This document shows positions 1-10,375 of a DNA stretch of 64,000 nt, piece after piece (the first letter of the stretch is position 1; every line of letters begins with the position of its first letter). This stretch comes from Cystobasidium ongulense (Eukaryota > Basidiomycota > Cystobasidiomycetes > Cystobasidiales > Cystobasidiaceae): contig BQUP01000005.1 of assembly GCA_022835595.1 (NCBI GenBank), positions 62,001-126,000 of the forward strand, in the 5' to 3' direction. The position numbers and the translations under genes are program-made. Below the pieces are notes generated by a model. The model was not told the DNA's origin, made no database searches, and saw only the letters and a program-made list of their open reading frames with translations.

Positions 1-1522
1 CATCGCCTGGAGGACACGTATAGTGTATTTGGAAGATACACTTTAGAGCAGCATCTATATAATCTGAGGTAGCATCCTGAAGGTACATCGTTTTCACGTT
101 GAATGTTCGACCCTGGACGAACAGGATTTTGGCTCTGTAAGCGGAATATATATCAGTCCAGATGACACAATTGTAGAGAAATTCTGGAGTGTCCAGAACA
201 CTCACCCATCAAAGAATTCACTAAAGCGTTCTGCATCGATGGTAGCAGACATGACTACTATCTTCAGAGGTCCGACAGGCTCCCCGTTCTTTCCCTTTTC
301 TCCCGTTCGCGCCATCTCTTTGCGCTTGATCTGGATTTCCTTAATAAAACCGAGGATCATATCGGTCCGCAGAGTCCGCTCGTGAGCCTCGTCGATGACC
401 ACTACATCGTAAGACTCCAGCAAGCGATCGCCTAAAATCTCCTGAAGTAGCGTACCATCGGTGAGATACTTCAGCCGCGTCTTGGATGACGAGCAGTCAT
501 CGAAGCGAACAGTATAACCAACAGTGGAACCGAGTGTGCAGCCATACTCTTCACTGACTCGCCGTGCTAGGGATGTTGCTGCGACACGCCTTGGCTGTGT
601 GACAGCTATCCGAGGATGAGGCCGACATACTTCGGATGAAAGGAGGAATTGTGGTATTTCTGTGAAGATACTGAGTGGTTCAGACCGTGAACCTTGCTGA
701 AAACTTGCCTTCTATACACTCACGGGTCGTTTTGCCAGATCCAGTTTCGCCAAGTATAACCACGGTGTCTCGCTCCTCAATCTCCTTCAGGATGGCATCT
801 CTCACAGCATAAACAGGCAGTTTCTGTCTTGCTGTCAATAAGTGTTCGGCCTTGTCTTTCCGGTCTGCTTGCTGCCTCTTTCTTGCCTGCTTTTTGCTTT
901 CGCCAGCTCTAACATCTAGTCCACGCGCCTTGCCGGGCGGGCTGGCCTCCTCACCGTCTGAGGCGTTGTCTTCTTGATCATAGAACGTAGCAACACGTTT
1001 GGATGTTATCAGTGGGGGGGTCTCGCGTGCCAGAGCCTTGCTATGCGATAGTGACACCTTGGCTTTTGACAAGTCTGACCCATTTAGATGGAGGCCAGTT
1101 TCGCCCTCTGGACTGCGTTTCCTGCTCTTGGACTGACTCTGACTTATCCCGTTGGTACTGGCTTTACGCTTCTTGAAGACTGCACTTGCATGTCCTTCAT
1201 CCTCTGCCTCTTCATTTGAAGCATCCGGTTTTGCTGGTGGCAAGACTGCACTCGAAGTGGAAGCGAAAGGTGCAGTGTCTGTATGCCCGTTTACGTGCTT
1301 GGCGGGCGATCTTTGCTTCTTCGGACTTGCCTTGACAGCTTTCTGTGGCAGTATACTCTCTGCGTCGTCGTCGAAGACAGTATATGCCATGTCGTCTGTC
1401 GCGTCTTTCAAATTTGGTGATCTCGGTTTGCGAGAAGGAAAGCCGAACAGTGAACCCAGCAAGCTGCTTTCTTCAAGCCCATCCACAATGAAGCAAGTCT
1501 CGCACAAGACCATGGCCTTCAC
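1..1522 (-). CDS. DHR2: DEAH-box RNA helicase, DHR2-like (N-terminal part, cut by window edge)
   Basis: Superfamily-2 DEAH helicase; the closest family I recognise is Dhr2, a nucleolar helicase of small ribosomal subunit maturation. Exons read 1522-724, 659-206 and 134-1 (introns of 64 and 71 nt, both GT-AG) and give 462 residues before the window ends. After a charged, Ser/Lys-rich extension of about 250 residues come motif I (GETGSGKTT, split by intron 1), Ia (TQPRRVAA), the TDGTLLQE segment, motif II (DEAH) and motif III (SAT). The last exon holds a linker of the VQGR...VK type and the start of RecA domain 2. The start is uncertain: ATGs at 1522, 1513 and 1390 are in frame, and the last begins a more typical acidic N-terminus. 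Helicase identity is certain; DHR2 rather than a DHX33-like relative is inferred. Confidence 0.8.
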
Positions 1523-3364
1523 ACCATGACGTGCTTACACGTACAAGGTGCTCTAGACAGCACGGCTGCGTCGCGTTGCGAACAAGCGTCAGCTCAAAGG
1601 CTGTGGCTCCGAGAAACATTGCAGGACACAACATGTACCTACGCGACCTTGCCGACTCTTTGTATCCAGCCGTTACCTCTTTCACCTGAAGCAGAAATGT
1701 ACGCAATGTACCATAGCCCATCTCGCCCGTCTACAGCTACTGTCGAGCCGCCGGCGACATTCGGTAGTCCATGCCTACAGCAAGATATAGGTACTTACTC
1801 TCGCCAAATCGAGGGTGCAATTAACCACAGACTCAGATGCATCTCACATCGACCGCTGTATCATGTCAACGCTCATTTAAATCCTGCCGCCTCACTCCGG
1901 TCCAAGCGCATGACTCCAGAAGAATCAGAGAATGCATGTACAACCAGAACCACTACTACACGAAGTGTGCGAATATTTACAGATTTACTGCTACGGAATG
2001 TGCTAGTATATGCAAGACGTCCAAGATTAGGCCCAATCGCCTAATCTTCGATTTTTCAATTTGCCTATACTCAAACGTGCCGTGGCAGTAGATCTGTAAA
2101 TATTCGCACCAAAGGTTTGCTAGCGATAGATACCGCCTACCATAGTGGGGAGTACCATCAAGTCGCGAACACTAGCTATCCAGCGCACTCCTGACAAGCG
2201 AAATTAACGATGTGAGCCGAATAGTTCGAAATTCCAAGGGATGATCAAGGAAGAGCGCCAAGCTAGCCACTTGTTCAATCAAGTTGGACTTGAATACGTT
2301 TGCGCCGCTCCAAATCTGTCTAGGTTTAAGTTTAACGAAGGTGAATCTCTCGTTCTAACGGACAAATGAGCAGGGTCGCCACAGTCGGTGTTCCATCAGA
2401 AATCCGGAGAGGGTGCCCATTTGCCTATCGACGAATTGAGCACCTTAAGGAATGCAAGAAGTACGGTGTGTGACGAGTTGTCAATACATTTCCTTCGTAA
2501 TTGGGTACTGCCTGTCTGCAGGACTTCGTGGTTTACCGTAGATCGCGAGAGACTGGTGACTTGACGCGACTGATGGTCTGAGGGAAGGCACCATGGTCTA
2601 TCTGGATATAAAGTTGCAGTATCTGTTACCGCCGTTTACCCCCTAACACCTGCTGTGGCCGCGCTGGTGCCTGAGTGTTTTCATTTCAACGTAGACGATC
2701 GGGCCGTCCTATCTAAGTAGTAGGAGAGCGGCTACGTCATTCACAGGTGACCCCTCAAAACCGACTGGCGTGCATCGGACAAGATTGGACAGTCAGATCT
2801 CGAATCAAACCAGGAACGGCAGCCAATTTGGAAACTCATGTATCTGTTTGCACCTGTTTGTGACCTGGCCTGTGTGTAGCCAGCCACGTCAACATGCGCA
2901 ATGTCGTCAATAGAAATGGTTTGAGAGAATTATTAAGGCCTCTTCTCTTCATTTTCTCAAAGCGAGCACACGTCAAAATAATAGGCAGACTCTGACCTTC
3001 CTCTGCGAGCTTTGCCCGGGGCTGGGGGAAAACCATCTCAGTTGTCCCAAAGCAGCGCAATTTTTTGCTGCTGAAATCAGGGAAAAACGGCGCCGCAGAT
3101 CTCGAAAACGCCTCCCATCGGAAATCTCGGGGGTCTTTTTTCAGAAAGCTCCAGTCTATTTTTGCGCATTCATTGACGCATAACATCATAGATTGTAAGC
3201 TGCTCGTCGTTGCCTCGACATCTCCCAAGCTCTCAAAGCGCACTCCAGTTGACTTTTCTCTCTTGCTCTTTTCTCTACTTCTACTCAGCTTGATTCTTTA
3301 CACTACATATCAGTAGCAGACCTCTTTACACCAAGAGCAAGTCGTATATCGGCAAAAGATTACC
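1523..3364. other. Non-coding region between helicase and rhodopsin genes
   Basis: About 1.8 kb between the 5' ends of two divergent genes. Open frames here are short and do not look like protein. It contains a 143-bp palindrome (separate entry). Nearer the rhodopsin gene there are C/G runs, including CCCCT near 2638 and 2749 that resemble stress-response elements, and a pyrimidine-rich stretch at about 3255-3300 typical of a fungal transcription start region. Confidence 0.5.
1967..2109. repeat. 143-bp imperfect palindrome (hairpin or MITE-like element)
   Basis: The two ends are inverted copies starting GTGCGAATATTTACAGAT. The outer 30 nt of the arms match at 28 positions, and both mismatches are T in the left arm against C in the right. 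A further 10-nt inverted match (AAGATTAGGC) lies near the centre, separated by a looser stretch. There is no coding potential and I saw no clear target-site duplication in the flanks. It could be a non-autonomous DNA element, a recombination relic, or a transcribed hairpin. Confidence 0.7.
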
Positions 3365-4633
3365 ATGAAGGCAACCACAGCGGTCCTCGCCGCTTTTCTT
3401 TTCGCTGGAACGGCTTTCGCCAACAATGCATTGGAGTTAAATCCTCCAAATGCAGATGCCTCAATCACAGTCAGAGGATCGGACTGGTTATTCGCGGTAA
3501 CGGCGTTTATGGGCGCCAGCGCTATTGGGGTTACTGCGTGGGGCATGACAAGACCTGGTAAGTATTGGTGGCAAAATTTCGCGGGCGCATTGCTAATCAC
3601 GTGAGCTTTTGCAGTCGGACAACGGGCTTTCCACTGGATTGGTGCAGCCATTCTATTCACTGCTACTACTGCATACTTCTCCATGGCTTCGAACTTGGGC
3701 TCCACTCCAGTTGAAGTCGAATTTGTCCGCTACAGAGGCAATCTATTTGTGAGGGCAAACGGCAAATTAGGGGTCTACCTGTGTGGCTAACATGCTTGTT
3801 GCAGACCGACACATCTGTCAACCCCTACACCAGACAACTTTGGTATGCCAGATACATCGACTGGACAAGTAAGTCGAGAGCGTTCTATGACTCGAGGAAA
3901 TCCTTGTTGAGCGACTTTGCTTTACAGTTACCACCCCACTTCTCCTCCTCGAGCTTCTCCTTTCGAGCGGCATGCCTCTAGGCGACATCGTCTTCACGAT
4001 CTTCATGGATGTAAGTTGCTCTTGACCGAGCACTTCAATGCTTTTAGACCCAGTTGCCGACTTCCGATCTTTTTCACAGCTCCTTATGATCATCACTGGC
4101 CTGATCGGTGGTCTGGTCGTATCTCAATACAAATGGGCATATTTCGCTGGAGGATGTGTTGCCATGTTCTTTGTCTTCTACCAGCTTATCGGACCCGGCC
4201 GATCATCGGCAAAGGCCATCAGTTCGCAAGCGTACAACGCATACTTCAGATCTGCCTTGGTCCTCTCCGTTCTCTGGTTCCTTTACCCCATCGCATGGGT
4301 TAGTGCCGTTCTTCCACGTCTTCTACCCATGCCTTGCTGATCTCATTTATTGCCTGATCTTCAGGGCTTGGCCGACGGTGGTAACTACATCACCCCTGAT
4401 TCGGAAATGATCTTCTATGGTGTTCTCGATGTCCTAGCCAAGCCCTGCTTCCTCCTCTTCCAGTAAGCAGCCTTTTCGTATTGCGCTTCGCACATTTTCT
4501 GAGCGCATTATTCTCCATTGCCAGTCTTTGGGCTCTGTCGGGCTGCGAGTACACTCAATTCCAGCTCCAAAGTGGTCATTTCTCCGTTGGCGCGCACAGC
4601 AGTGCTCTGGAGAAGGGTCGCAACGGCCACTAA
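3365..4633 (+). CDS. Microbial (type I) rhodopsin, probable light-driven proton pump
   Basis: Seven-transmembrane retinal protein of 299 residues. Exons are 3365-3557, 3615-3748, 3805-3868, 3928-4010, 4080-4298, 4365-4462 and 4525-4633. An N-terminal hydrophobic segment resembles a signal peptide. Helix C reads RYIDWTITTPLLLLE, giving the Arg (residue 125) and primary acceptor Asp (128) of bacteriorhodopsin R82/D85, with Glu139 at the proton-donor site D96. Helix G reads YGVLDVLAKP, with Asp253 and the retinal Schiff-base Lys257 (D212/K216). Glu245 falls at the place of proton-release residue E204. The Lys separates it from HSP30/YRO2-type opsin-related proteins, which lack it. It should sit in the plasma membrane and move H+ outward in light; Glu at the donor site is known in other fungal opsins and may set photocycle speed. 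The N-terminus is not certain. Confidence 0.93.
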
Positions 4634-5134
4634 ACAAGCGAAATGTCGCATGCAACAGCATGTGCCTATATTGTCTCTTCGGTCCACCGACTAGCTCCTT
4701 TCTTCGAAGCACTAGACATTCGTTCATACCCAGCTTTCATATCCTCTTCATATACATCCATTATCTTAATATATTCTACGAATTGACCTGTTCATTGTAC
4801 CGATAATACTTGCACGCCATGCGCATCGTCTTGTGCAAAGTACATCTCCATGATTACTCTTATTTTTGAAGCGATGCGTTGCCATACTACTGGGCAATTG
4901 AAAGTTACGTTGACTGAGCACAGTGGGATTGCTGGAGCGTTGCAAGGCCGCTATTGATATCGTGCCCGGTAACGAAGCTTGCCTCATTGCTGCAGAATTT
5001 CACTTAGGCAACGAAAAAGGTAGGTGCATCTGGACCGCATTGGGATCCTTCGCTGCTGTGAGCCACTGAGCCTTGCTGGGTGGCCAGAGCTATATTGTAT
5101 TTCGCATCAGCTGCGCGAACCTTGCTGGTGAAGT
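4634..5134. other. Convergent 3' flanks of rhodopsin and IMP1
   Basis: 500 bp between two converging genes. No convincing coding sequence or RNA gene is visible. A T-rich stretch around 4730-4800 may hold the rhodopsin polyadenylation region. Confidence 0.4.
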
Positions 5135-5950
5135 CTATAGCATGAGACCTACCCTAGCGATAATTTTGCCACGAATCAAGCCTAATGGGACCGGGCCGTA
5201 TCTGCGCGAGTCTGTTGAATTTGACAGATTGTCTCCCACTACCCAGACATACCCTCTAGGTACGCGTATAAAAGGCCCATATTCGCCATCTGTCGCAAGC
5301 ATAAGTGGTAGCTCATTATCTTCTGTTTCCACTGGCTCTCGGAGACGGTTCTTGGTAGCTCTGATCTCCTCGCCTTCCGTCAAGGTGGAAGAAGCTTCCT
5401 GTAACTGTCTAATCAAGGGTGCGAAAGGCTTGCTCGGATCTAGGCAAACGACATCGCCTTCGATGCCTATCACGCGTTTGCAGACCGAATAGGTCGGATC
5501 GCTAGGCGATACGAAATCGATGAGATCCCCACGAGACACATGTGGTGGTGTACGAAAGAAGAAGTTTCGCAGAGTGCTCATGCGCAGGGACAAGAGGTAA
5601 TCGCCTTTTAGAGCCAGTGTGGGATACATCGAAGGTCCAGCACACTGAACATGGAAGCGGTGAATCGAGCAGCCGAGGATAAGCAAGTAAGATAAGCTAA
5701 GATAAGCTCAATTGAGCGAGCTATCAGTTTTCCTATCAGACGACTCACGGGTCTGACTTCGACGACGTGCTCATTGATTAGATGTACGCAACAAGCGAGC
5801 TGATCGAGAAAGATTTTACAAGGCGCGAGCAAGAGAGCACTACACTCTTAGCTTTGTACTAGACACAACTGGTACGCGGCGACTGACCTGGACGAATCTA
5901 ATCACAGAACGGGTCGACCAGGTGAAAGCTCCACGGAGGCGAGATTGCAT
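5135..5950 (-). CDS. IMP1: Mitochondrial inner membrane protease subunit 1
   Basis: Type I signal peptidase-like protease of 207 residues that would cleave sorting peptides in the intermembrane space. Exons are 5950-5888, 5799-5749 and 5644-5135. The first exon encodes an Arg/Ser-rich amphipathic stretch (MQSRLRGAFTWSTRS) fitting a mitochondrial presequence, and the second a short hydrophobic segment. The catalytic Ser is in GPSMYPT (about residue 43) and the general-base Lys in CKRVIG (about 94). The C-terminal box VWVVGDNLSNSTDSR is the IMP1-type version rather than IMP2. About 45 residues are inserted between the Lys box and the C-terminal box, rich in Glu and Thr. The gene shares a roughly 300-bp upstream region with the divergent small Cys/Trp-rich gene. 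Confidence 0.85.
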
Positions 5951-6183
5951 CTTCAAGCTCTTCGCGAACCACTTCCCACGGCGCGTTGTAGCGGACTACA
6001 CGCCCCACGGTGCAACGCTGGTTCAGCAGACTTGGTCGAGACGGTTGCCCCGCGATATTTCCTATTGAACAAGATACGGAAAGCTTCGGAGCGCTGCAGG
6101 AGCTTTCCAGCCTGGTGTCTGTCTCCAGGCCGTATGCCCGCCTTGATCGATGGAGCATGAAGAAGCCGCTGAGTCTTTCTCTT

Positions 6184-6208
6184 CTCTGCTCTGCTCTGCT
6201 CTGCTCTG
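6184..6208. repeat. (CTCTG)5 microsatellite
   Basis: Five perfect CTCTG units in the leader of the small gene that starts at 6259. It is a pyrimidine tract of the kind often found near fungal transcription start sites. Confidence 0.8.
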
Positions 6209-6258
6209 TTCCCGCTTTCTACTTCCTCTCACGTAACCCGCAAGTCTCACAACCCGCA

Positions 6259-6707
6259 ATGTGCATGCAAACCCTATGCGCGAACGATAAGTGCGGAAAG
6301 AGTGAGTGTGGCGGACTTATGAAAGCAATCTGACGATGCTTCTACTACTATTGTTCGAAAAGCCTTGACACTGACTATAATACCGCTCCTACAGAAACCT
6401 GGTGGGGATGTGGAAAAGTAAGTCGTCGGACCAGACCGCCCTCGTCTTGAGTCAGGTTCGCGTCCTTTGCAATCATCGGACTAAACATTTATATGTATCT
6501 ACACTGCCAGCACATCGAATCTGTGAGCTTACAACATATCTTTGGATTGACCTCGTGATTGTACCTGCTGACTGAAAAACCTTGCTATGCTGCTCCTTCC
6601 AGGTCATGTCCAAGATACCAGAGGCTGAACAATGCCACTGCGAGAACCACAACCCAATGAACCCAGCTTCCGCCATGGTTCAGAGCTTACTCGGAACTGG
6701 TAAATAG
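6259..6707 (+). CDS. Small conserved Cys/Trp-rich protein (60 aa), function unknown
   Basis: A four-exon gene too short for ordinary ORF finding: 6259-6301, 6395-6417, 6511-6522 and 6603-6707. The product opens with Cys-containing segments (LCANDKCGK), then TWWGCGKHIESVM and a C-x-C pair (QCHCE). Short proteins with a TWxGCGxH core occur widely in fungi and plants (from memory), with no established function; the four core cysteines would suit one small metal-binding fold. The third exon is only 12 nt (His-Ile-Glu-Ser) but is needed to keep the conserved core together, and phase closes across all joins. Confidence 0.8.
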
Positions 6708-7152
6708 AATGCTCTGGCTGAGAAATTGAGAAAACTATAGTGCTAGGGATACATTGGAGTCGCGCCAGAGACCGGGATGCAGAGAAGCTTGTCCTGATTG
6801 TCCGCCAGAGTCGAGGCAAAACGCGGCGTATTACAAATTTTGGATGTTACAATGAAAGAGTGTCGATGTAATCTGGTTCTTCTGTCGTTAATCTATCGAG
6901 TATGCCTTGCAAGGGTAGCTCTGACCGAATACTACTGGCTTCCACGGCACGTGCAGGATCCAGCTCTCCGAGACAGTTGCTGTTGCAAGATTGGGCACGA
7001 ATGCTGTAGCTGTGACGCCTTACTAAGACTAGCTTCTACTTGGAAATGTATCTTGGTCGAAGGAGAGTTGCCGCTTTCGCCTTGACTTGCTGCCAGGTCG
7101 CTCCAAACCGCACGCCTCTCACTCCGATCAACCAGTTCAGACCACGCATATC
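6708..7152 (+). promoter_or_regulatory. Region between the small Cys protein gene and ABP1
   Basis: 445 bp holding the 3' end of one gene and the promoter/5' leader of ABP1, on the same strand. I see no gene in it. Confidence 0.4.
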
Positions 7153-9970
7153 ATGGTAAGGCGAAGGACATTGGACAAGGTGGACTGGCTGAATGAGGAG
7201 CTGACCTAGTGCTGCTCTTCGTTGGGCAGTCTCTGAACCTCAACTCGGTCGTGCTCACCCAAGCCTATGACGCCGTTCGCAACGGGACCTCGAAGTGGGT
7301 TCTGTACACCCTTACAGCCAGCAACGACCTCAAGATAGAAGAAGTCGGCGACAGCACAGCCACCTTGAGAGACCTCGCTGACGAGTTCAGCGACGGAAAG
7401 TACGTGTCCTTCGTGTATGAGACAGTGTAGCGGCTACACTGCATCTCCACGTCCGATCACACGTGCGCGTAGCGATGAAGGCATTGCTGACTAGATTGTC
7501 TATACCCTGTCATGCCGCCGTTCCCCTTCACTAGGATTCAATTCGCATTCGCCGGAGTAGTGGACAGCAACAGCAAGCTTCAAAAATTTGTCTTGATCAA
7601 TTGGGTGGGTCATTCAGGCTTCGTTTGGGACCTGCATCTGCAGGTCACGTCTCACAATAGTCGCGTACTGATAGTCTGCACATCTGCCCTTGCTTTCTCG
7701 TCTAGTGCGGCGGTGGTGTTCCTGTCGCCAGAAAGAGCCGATTTCACACCTACGCGAATGACATAGCCAGAGTATTTACCGGGTACGCCGGAAATTAGAC
7801 CGAGAATCAAGGATGAGGTTGACTTTGCGAAATCCTACAGAGCGCATGTGGTCATTCAAGCACGAGAAGAAGGCGACGTGGAGCCCGATGCTATTCGAAA
7901 GAAGGTTGCCGAATCTGGCGGTTCCAAGTATACCACGGCAGGAAACGCTGGTTCTTCGCAGCCAGCTAGGATGGAACGACCTGCCCCTGTTGGATCAAAT
8001 TATACGCCAATAGGTCGCCCCGACATCGCGTCCATGACTAGCGGAAACAAGTCCGATGGACCAGCGCAAGTAGGGTCTACCTGGAAACCCAAGCACAACG
8101 AGTTGCAAGACATTCGGAAAGCTGGAACTGCTTCATCCACGAATACTGAGGAAGATAAAGTAGACACCGTGGTTGGCACTACTTGGCAGCCTAAACATAA
8201 CGAGCTGCAAGAGATCAGAGCTAAAGCGACTCGCGATAGACCAGAGGCACCTGGCGCAGTCGGAACCACATGGCAGCCCAAACACAATGAGCTACAAGAG
8301 ATTCGAGCAAAGGCAGCTGCGGAAAGCCAGAAGAGTCGAGATGCAAGCAATATTCCTCCACCATCTCTTCCTCCGGCTGTAAGCAGGCCAATCGTAAGTC
8401 GAATTCGCTTACTGTACCAGTCTACAAATCGGCCCCTGATAATGAGTTGCTTCATCGCACAGCCCTCCCCGAGCCCAGCGCAGGAGAAACCCAAGCCTTC
8501 TTACGAACGACCGGAGCCGGTAGTAAGTATGTTTCAAATCAATAGAGGGTTCGGCTGACGATCTTTCTAGGGTACGAGCTACACGCCAGTATCAGTTCCC
8601 AAAGCTGGAAAGCTCGGAGATAGATTGGCGGCTTTCCAGCAACAATCGTCGAGCTCGGATAGCCCACACAGTCTTTCCTCCGCTCAGACAGGAGGCAAGA
8701 AGCTTACATGGTCAGAGAGACAGGCCCAGACGAAGAAACAACAGGAAGAGGAAGAAGCTGCTTCGTCTGCTGCTATTGCGCAGGCGGCTCAGCCTGTAGC
8801 TCCCACAGCTCCCGCAGCTCCGCCTGCTCCTGCTGCGCCGCCTGCACCTCCGGCTCCTGCAGCACTATCCAATGTATCTACCCCTGCCGCACCTCCTGCT
8901 CCTGCTGCCCCTCCTGCTCCTGCTGCGCCTCCTATGCCTCCCCGGGCTCCTTCTGCTGTTGCATCGGTGCCAAAAGCAGCAAATGCAAATGACGATGAGT
9001 GGGACGCAGATGACAAATCTGGTAGTGAGGATGATATGGGCCCAGTCAGGGCACCTCCTTTCGTCAACATGGGTGCTCGTCCCACAACAAGCATACCTCA
9101 AGCTCCACCTCCGCCTCCTGCCCCCGGAGCTCGAACTGGCGCAGCAGCTGCTGACTTGCTGGCGGACAAAGACAAAGTCAACCATGAAAGAGAAGCTGAA
9201 GAACAAGCCGAGAGACTCAACAAGCTTAAGTTGGCCGAAGAAGAGGCTCACGAGGCAGCGGCTGTTCCAAGGCCGCGAGGTGAATCTGCGGTTTCTTCAA
9301 CCAAAAAGGCGAAGGTGCTATACGACTATCAAGCGGAAGAAGGAAATGAGCTGGATCTTGCTGAAGGCGAGATAGTCACTGATATTGATCAGATAGATGA
9401 CGGCTGGTGGAGTGGAACTGTTGATGGGCGGACTGGCCTTTTCCCTGGTGAGTAACTCCCTTCCACCGGGCCGCCATTTTTGCAGTATTTTCTGATGACA
9501 CAGCGGCATCTAGCCAACTATGTGGAGCTCGTCGAAGCTGGAGAGTCGAGTGAGCCTCCACGCGAAGCTTCTCCTCCTCCTGCGGTTTCCGCACCCCTCG
9601 CACCTCCAGCTCCCCAAATGCCCTCGAGGCCTACTGGGCAGGCTAAAACGTCTGGCCCGCGTGCACGAGCATTATATGACTATGTGGCTGATGAAGACAA
9701 TGAAATATGTGAGAAAGCACAGACTCAACCCTTTTTACTCGTGAATCTGAGCTCTAATCCTTTTTTCTTTCCCCTCGTTAGCTTTCAATGAAGGCGATGA
9801 GATTGCAGAGATCGAATTTGACTCGGAAGACTGGTGGAGTGGTTCTATCAATGGAAAGAGAGGACTGTGAGTTGTTATCACTCCAGCGGTATTTGTGAAA
9901 CTCCTTCAACATCTGACGCCTTGACAATGGCAGCTTCCCGAGCAATTATGTCGAGATGGTAGAAGAGTAG
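7153..9970 (+). CDS. ABP1: Actin-binding protein 1 (ADF-H, proline-rich, two SH3)
   Basis: Cortical actin-patch adaptor linking F-actin and Arp2/3 to endocytosis; 708 residues in ten exons (7153-7155, 7230-7399, 7535-7604, 7706-7782, 7841-8393, 8463-8522, 8571-9447, 9514-9708, 9782-9866, 9934-9970). The first coding exon is just the ATG. An ADF-homology domain fills roughly residues 1-140 (KFVLINW, GGGVPVARK). Next come SNYTPIG/TSYTPV-type motifs and three near-identical copies of VGTTWQPKHNELQEIR, then an Ala/Pro-rich stretch. A charged coiled region leads to two SH3 domains, each with ALYDY/VLYDY, a WW pair and GLFP-NYVE. Yeast Abp1 has one SH3; two are usual in filamentous relatives as far as I recall. 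Confidence 0.92.
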
Positions 9971-10375
9971 ACGAGCTAGATTTGCGGAGAGGAATACATT
10001 GACGTGCCGGAAGAGACCCTACTAACAGTCTTAGGCTCGGTGGCATCTGTGTAGCAACCTCAGCTTTTACGTGCGATGTACTGTTATCGAAAGTGCCGCA
10101 AGTCACGTTCCGTTTATCGCGCCTTTGTCGGCCGCTGCGCAACATGATAGCACAATGGACCTTTGAAGGTTTCAAGTGTAGACCATACATACGCATGTAT
10201 TGCAGTCTTAGATTGGGCTAGCTCTGAGATTTTCGCTGCGTCTTCGTGAAGTTTGCACTTTCCAGCCATGTGAGAGTCGCTTCGCTTCTGCTTCGCTCCA
10301 TCCATTGGCCCTTGCTCCGGTGAAAGCGCAACTTACGTGCTCGGCCGTCACAGTTGGAGCATCTCATATACGGCC
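9971..10375 (+). promoter_or_regulatory. Region between ABP1 and the CID gene
   Basis: 405 bp between two genes on the same strand, holding the ABP1 3' end and the promoter/leader of the next gene. No other feature is visible. Confidence 0.35.

Noticed and set aside
1526-2091. Two plus-strand open frames of 172 and 84 codons
   Set aside because: Composition is unlike the real genes, one frame runs through the palindromic element, and no family feature is visible.
8708-9375. Open frames of up to 167 codons overlapping the ABP1 proline/alanine region on both strands
   Set aside because: Low-complexity shadows of the repetitive coding sequence.
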